Below are positions 6,202-7,086 of a stretch of 7,086 nucleotides of DNA, piece by piece. The number at the start of each line of letters is the position of its first letter. Positions within the stretch are counted from its first letter, which is position 1. Source of the DNA: Coriobacteriales bacterium (GTDB taxonomy: Bacteria; Actinomycetota; Coriobacteriia; Coriobacteriales; UBA8131); the NCBI GenBank assembly GCA_031286975.1, contig JAITTM010000038.1, positions 1-7,086 on the forward strand, read 5' to 3'. A program made the translations under genes and the position numbers. The notes beneath the pieces are model-generated. The model worked only from the letters and a program-made list of their open reading frames with translations, did not search any database and was not told where the DNA came from.

Positions 6202-6807
6202 ATGACCAAACAGATAATCACCATCGGCCGTCAATACGGAAGTGGGGGACGCGAGATCGGCGAGAAAGTCGCGACCCAACTGGGCTATGCCTATTATGAC
6301 AAGGAGCTCATCAGGCAGATCGCCAAACAGGGCGACATCGATATCGAGCTCGTCAACAAGCAGGGTGAGGGCATCATGGGCAAGCTCTCAAGCCTGCTCT
6401 CGTATGCCAACCCCGCGCAGGGCAAAGATGAGGACACGCTGCCTTTTGCCGACCGTCTGTTTTTGGTGCAATCACGCACCATCAAGCAGATTGCGGACGG
6501 AGGCCCCTGCGTGATCATCGGGCACAGCGCCGATTACTTCTTGCAGGAGTACCCCGACATCCTGAACGTCTTTGTGCATGCCAACTGGGACTCACGCGTC
6601 GAGCGCGTCATGCGCCGCAACAATCTGGGTGAGCACGAAGCCGTGGCGCGCATCAAGAAGATCGACAAGAATCGCGCGTCCTTTTATGAGCAATACACCG
6701 AGAAGCGCTGGGGCAACGCAAGCAACTACCACGTAGCCCTCTCAAGCTCAAGCTTTGGCATCGACAAAACCGCAGAGATAATCACCCACATCGCCCAGAT
6801 GGATTAA
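6202..6807 (+). CDS. Cytidylate kinase-like family protein
   Basis: A 201-residue P-loop protein of the cytidylate kinase-like family (Pfam Cytidylate_kin2), related to nucleoside monophosphate kinases and presumably cytoplasmic. The substrate of this branch is not firmly known, so CMP phosphorylation is only suggested by homology. The nucleotide loop GRQYGSGGREIG is at 9-20, followed by YYDKELI (31-37), PCVIIGHSADYFL (102-114), VFVHANWDSRVERV (123-136) and DKNRASFYEQYTEKRWG (155-171). At 108 a His stands where, from memory, many relatives have Arg (GRxAD). The frame opens at a GTG at 6169, but the ATG at 6202 is chosen: GGAG (6193-6196) lies 5 bases upstream and relatives begin with this MxxxIITIGRQYGSGG pattern. 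It is divergent from the lipoprotein gene and is followed at once by hairpins. Confidence 0.92.
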   Translation: MTKQIITIGRQYGSGGREIGEKVATQLGYAYYDKELIRQIAKQGDIDIELVNKQGEGIMGKLSSLLSYANPAQGKDEDTLPFADRLFLVQSRTIKQIADGGPCVIIGHSADYFLQEYPDILNVFVHANWDSRVERVMRRNNLGEHEAVARIKKIDKNRASFYEQYTEKRWGNASNYHVALSSSSFGIDKTAEIITHIAQMD

Positions 6808-6830
6808 GGCACCTCGGGTTTATCGGTGCC
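6808..6830 (+). terminator. Small hairpin immediately after the kinase-like gene
   Basis: GGCACC (6808-6813) pairs with GGTGCC (6825-6830) around an 11-base loop, starting at the first base after the stop codon. No T run follows. It may add to the stronger hairpin 15 bases downstream. Confidence 0.3.
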
Positions 6831-6844
6831 CCGCCTGCGCACGC

Positions 6845-6876
6845 CACCCCGTTGCCCACCGCTGAGCAACGGGGTG
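6845..6876. terminator. Strong 11-bp hairpin between convergent genes, probable bidirectional terminator
   Basis: CACCCCGTTGC (6845-6855) is perfectly complementary to GCAACGGGGTG (6866-6876), with a 10-base loop. It sits 37 bp after the plus-strand kinase-like gene and 24 bp after the minus-strand surface-protein gene, where a shared terminator is expected. Neither strand shows a T run, so either it works without one, as often proposed for high-GC actinobacteria, or it only protects the 3' ends. Confidence 0.6.
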
Positions 6877-6900
6877 ACCCCGCCCTAGATACCGTCTATC

Positions 6901-7086
6901 CTACGAGCGCCCCTCTTTTCGCCTGCGCACGCCGCGCCTCTGCCACCAGGCACACAGGCACACGAGACCCGCGCTTGCCAAGATGATGGCAAGCCACACC
7001 GGCAGCGGGGTATCCCCGGTTGGCACCAGGCCACCGGAGCCAGAGCCGGAGCCCGAGCCCGAGCCCGAGCCGGAGCCACCGGGACT
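6901..7086 (-). CDS. C-terminal end of a sortase-anchored surface protein (partial)
   Basis: Only the last 61 residues are in the window; the gene continues past the right edge. They form a textbook cell-wall sorting region: a Gly-Ser linker (residues 3-19 of the fragment), the motif LVPTGD (20-25), a hydrophobic segment (about 28-48, LPVWLAIILASAGLVCLCAW) and a basic tail with RRGVRRRK before the TAG at 6903-6901. The motif is LVPTG, not LPXTG, so the Pro is shifted by one place. Anchoring to peptidoglycan by sortase is still the best reading. A simple membrane anchor is the alternative. What the protein does outside the cell cannot be told. The gene converges on the kinase-like gene. Confidence 0.8.
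   Translation of the reverse strand, partial: SPGGSGSGSGSGSGSGSGGLVPTGDTPLPVWLAIILASAGLVCLCAWWQRRGVRRRKEGRS
7037..7078. repeat. Seven tandem GAGCCN hexamers encoding a Gly-Ser linker
   Basis: On the plus strand seven consecutive 6-bp units GAGCC plus one variable base (A, G, C, C, C, G, A) fill 42 bp. On the minus strand each unit contributes one Gly-Ser pair in frame, so gain or loss of a unit keeps the frame and only changes linker length between the surface domain and the wall anchor. Confidence 0.9.

Noticed and set aside
6103..6279. An N-terminal extension of 59 residues on the lipoprotein
   Set aside because: It would place the twin-arginine motif about 90 residues from the start, too deep for a signal peptide, and would overlap the coding start of the divergent kinase-like gene.

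Overview
The window looks like chromosomal DNA from a high-GC Gram-positive bacterium, most likely an actinobacterium of the class Coriobacteriia. This placement is an inference. It rests on GC-rich codon use with avoidance of TTA, CTA and TCA codons, a sortase-type cell-wall anchor, a Tat-dependent lipoprotein, two genes with leaderless-type starts, and the overall look of the cytidylate kinase-like and DUF4143 ATPase proteins. The species cannot be named from the sequence.

Layout: five genes point left (minus strand) in the order lipoprotein (6102-4723), response regulator (4651-3944), histidine kinase (3940-2501), purC (2418-1534) and DUF4143 ATPase (1414-137). Divergent from the lipoprotein gene, across 99 bp, is a cytidylate kinase-like gene on the plus strand (6202-6807). 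Convergent with that gene is the 3' end of a surface-protein gene (7086-6901), whose start lies beyond the right edge. At the extreme left, a ribosome binding site and a possible -10 element suggest another minus-strand gene starting just outside the window. No stretch longer than 300 bases lacks a gene. No tRNA, rRNA, CRISPR array or insertion sequence was seen.

How the parts fit: the response regulator and histidine kinase form a tightly coupled OmpR-type two-component system. The exported lipoprotein lies 71 bp upstream on the same strand and could act as an accessory sensor, a situation comparable to LpqB next to MtrAB in other actinobacteria. purC supplies a housekeeping step of purine synthesis and follows the kinase after 82 bp. 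The ATPase gene differs from its neighbours: it is richer in AT, uses codons the others avoid, and has its own promoter preceded by two identical 14-bp repeats. It looks like an acquired accessory gene.

Most of the content belongs to known families. The less ordinary signals are the regulatory block in front of the ATPase gene, the leaderless starts, the lipoprotein/two-component arrangement, and the non-canonical sorting motif behind a hexanucleotide-repeat linker. I see no clearly new multi-gene system.
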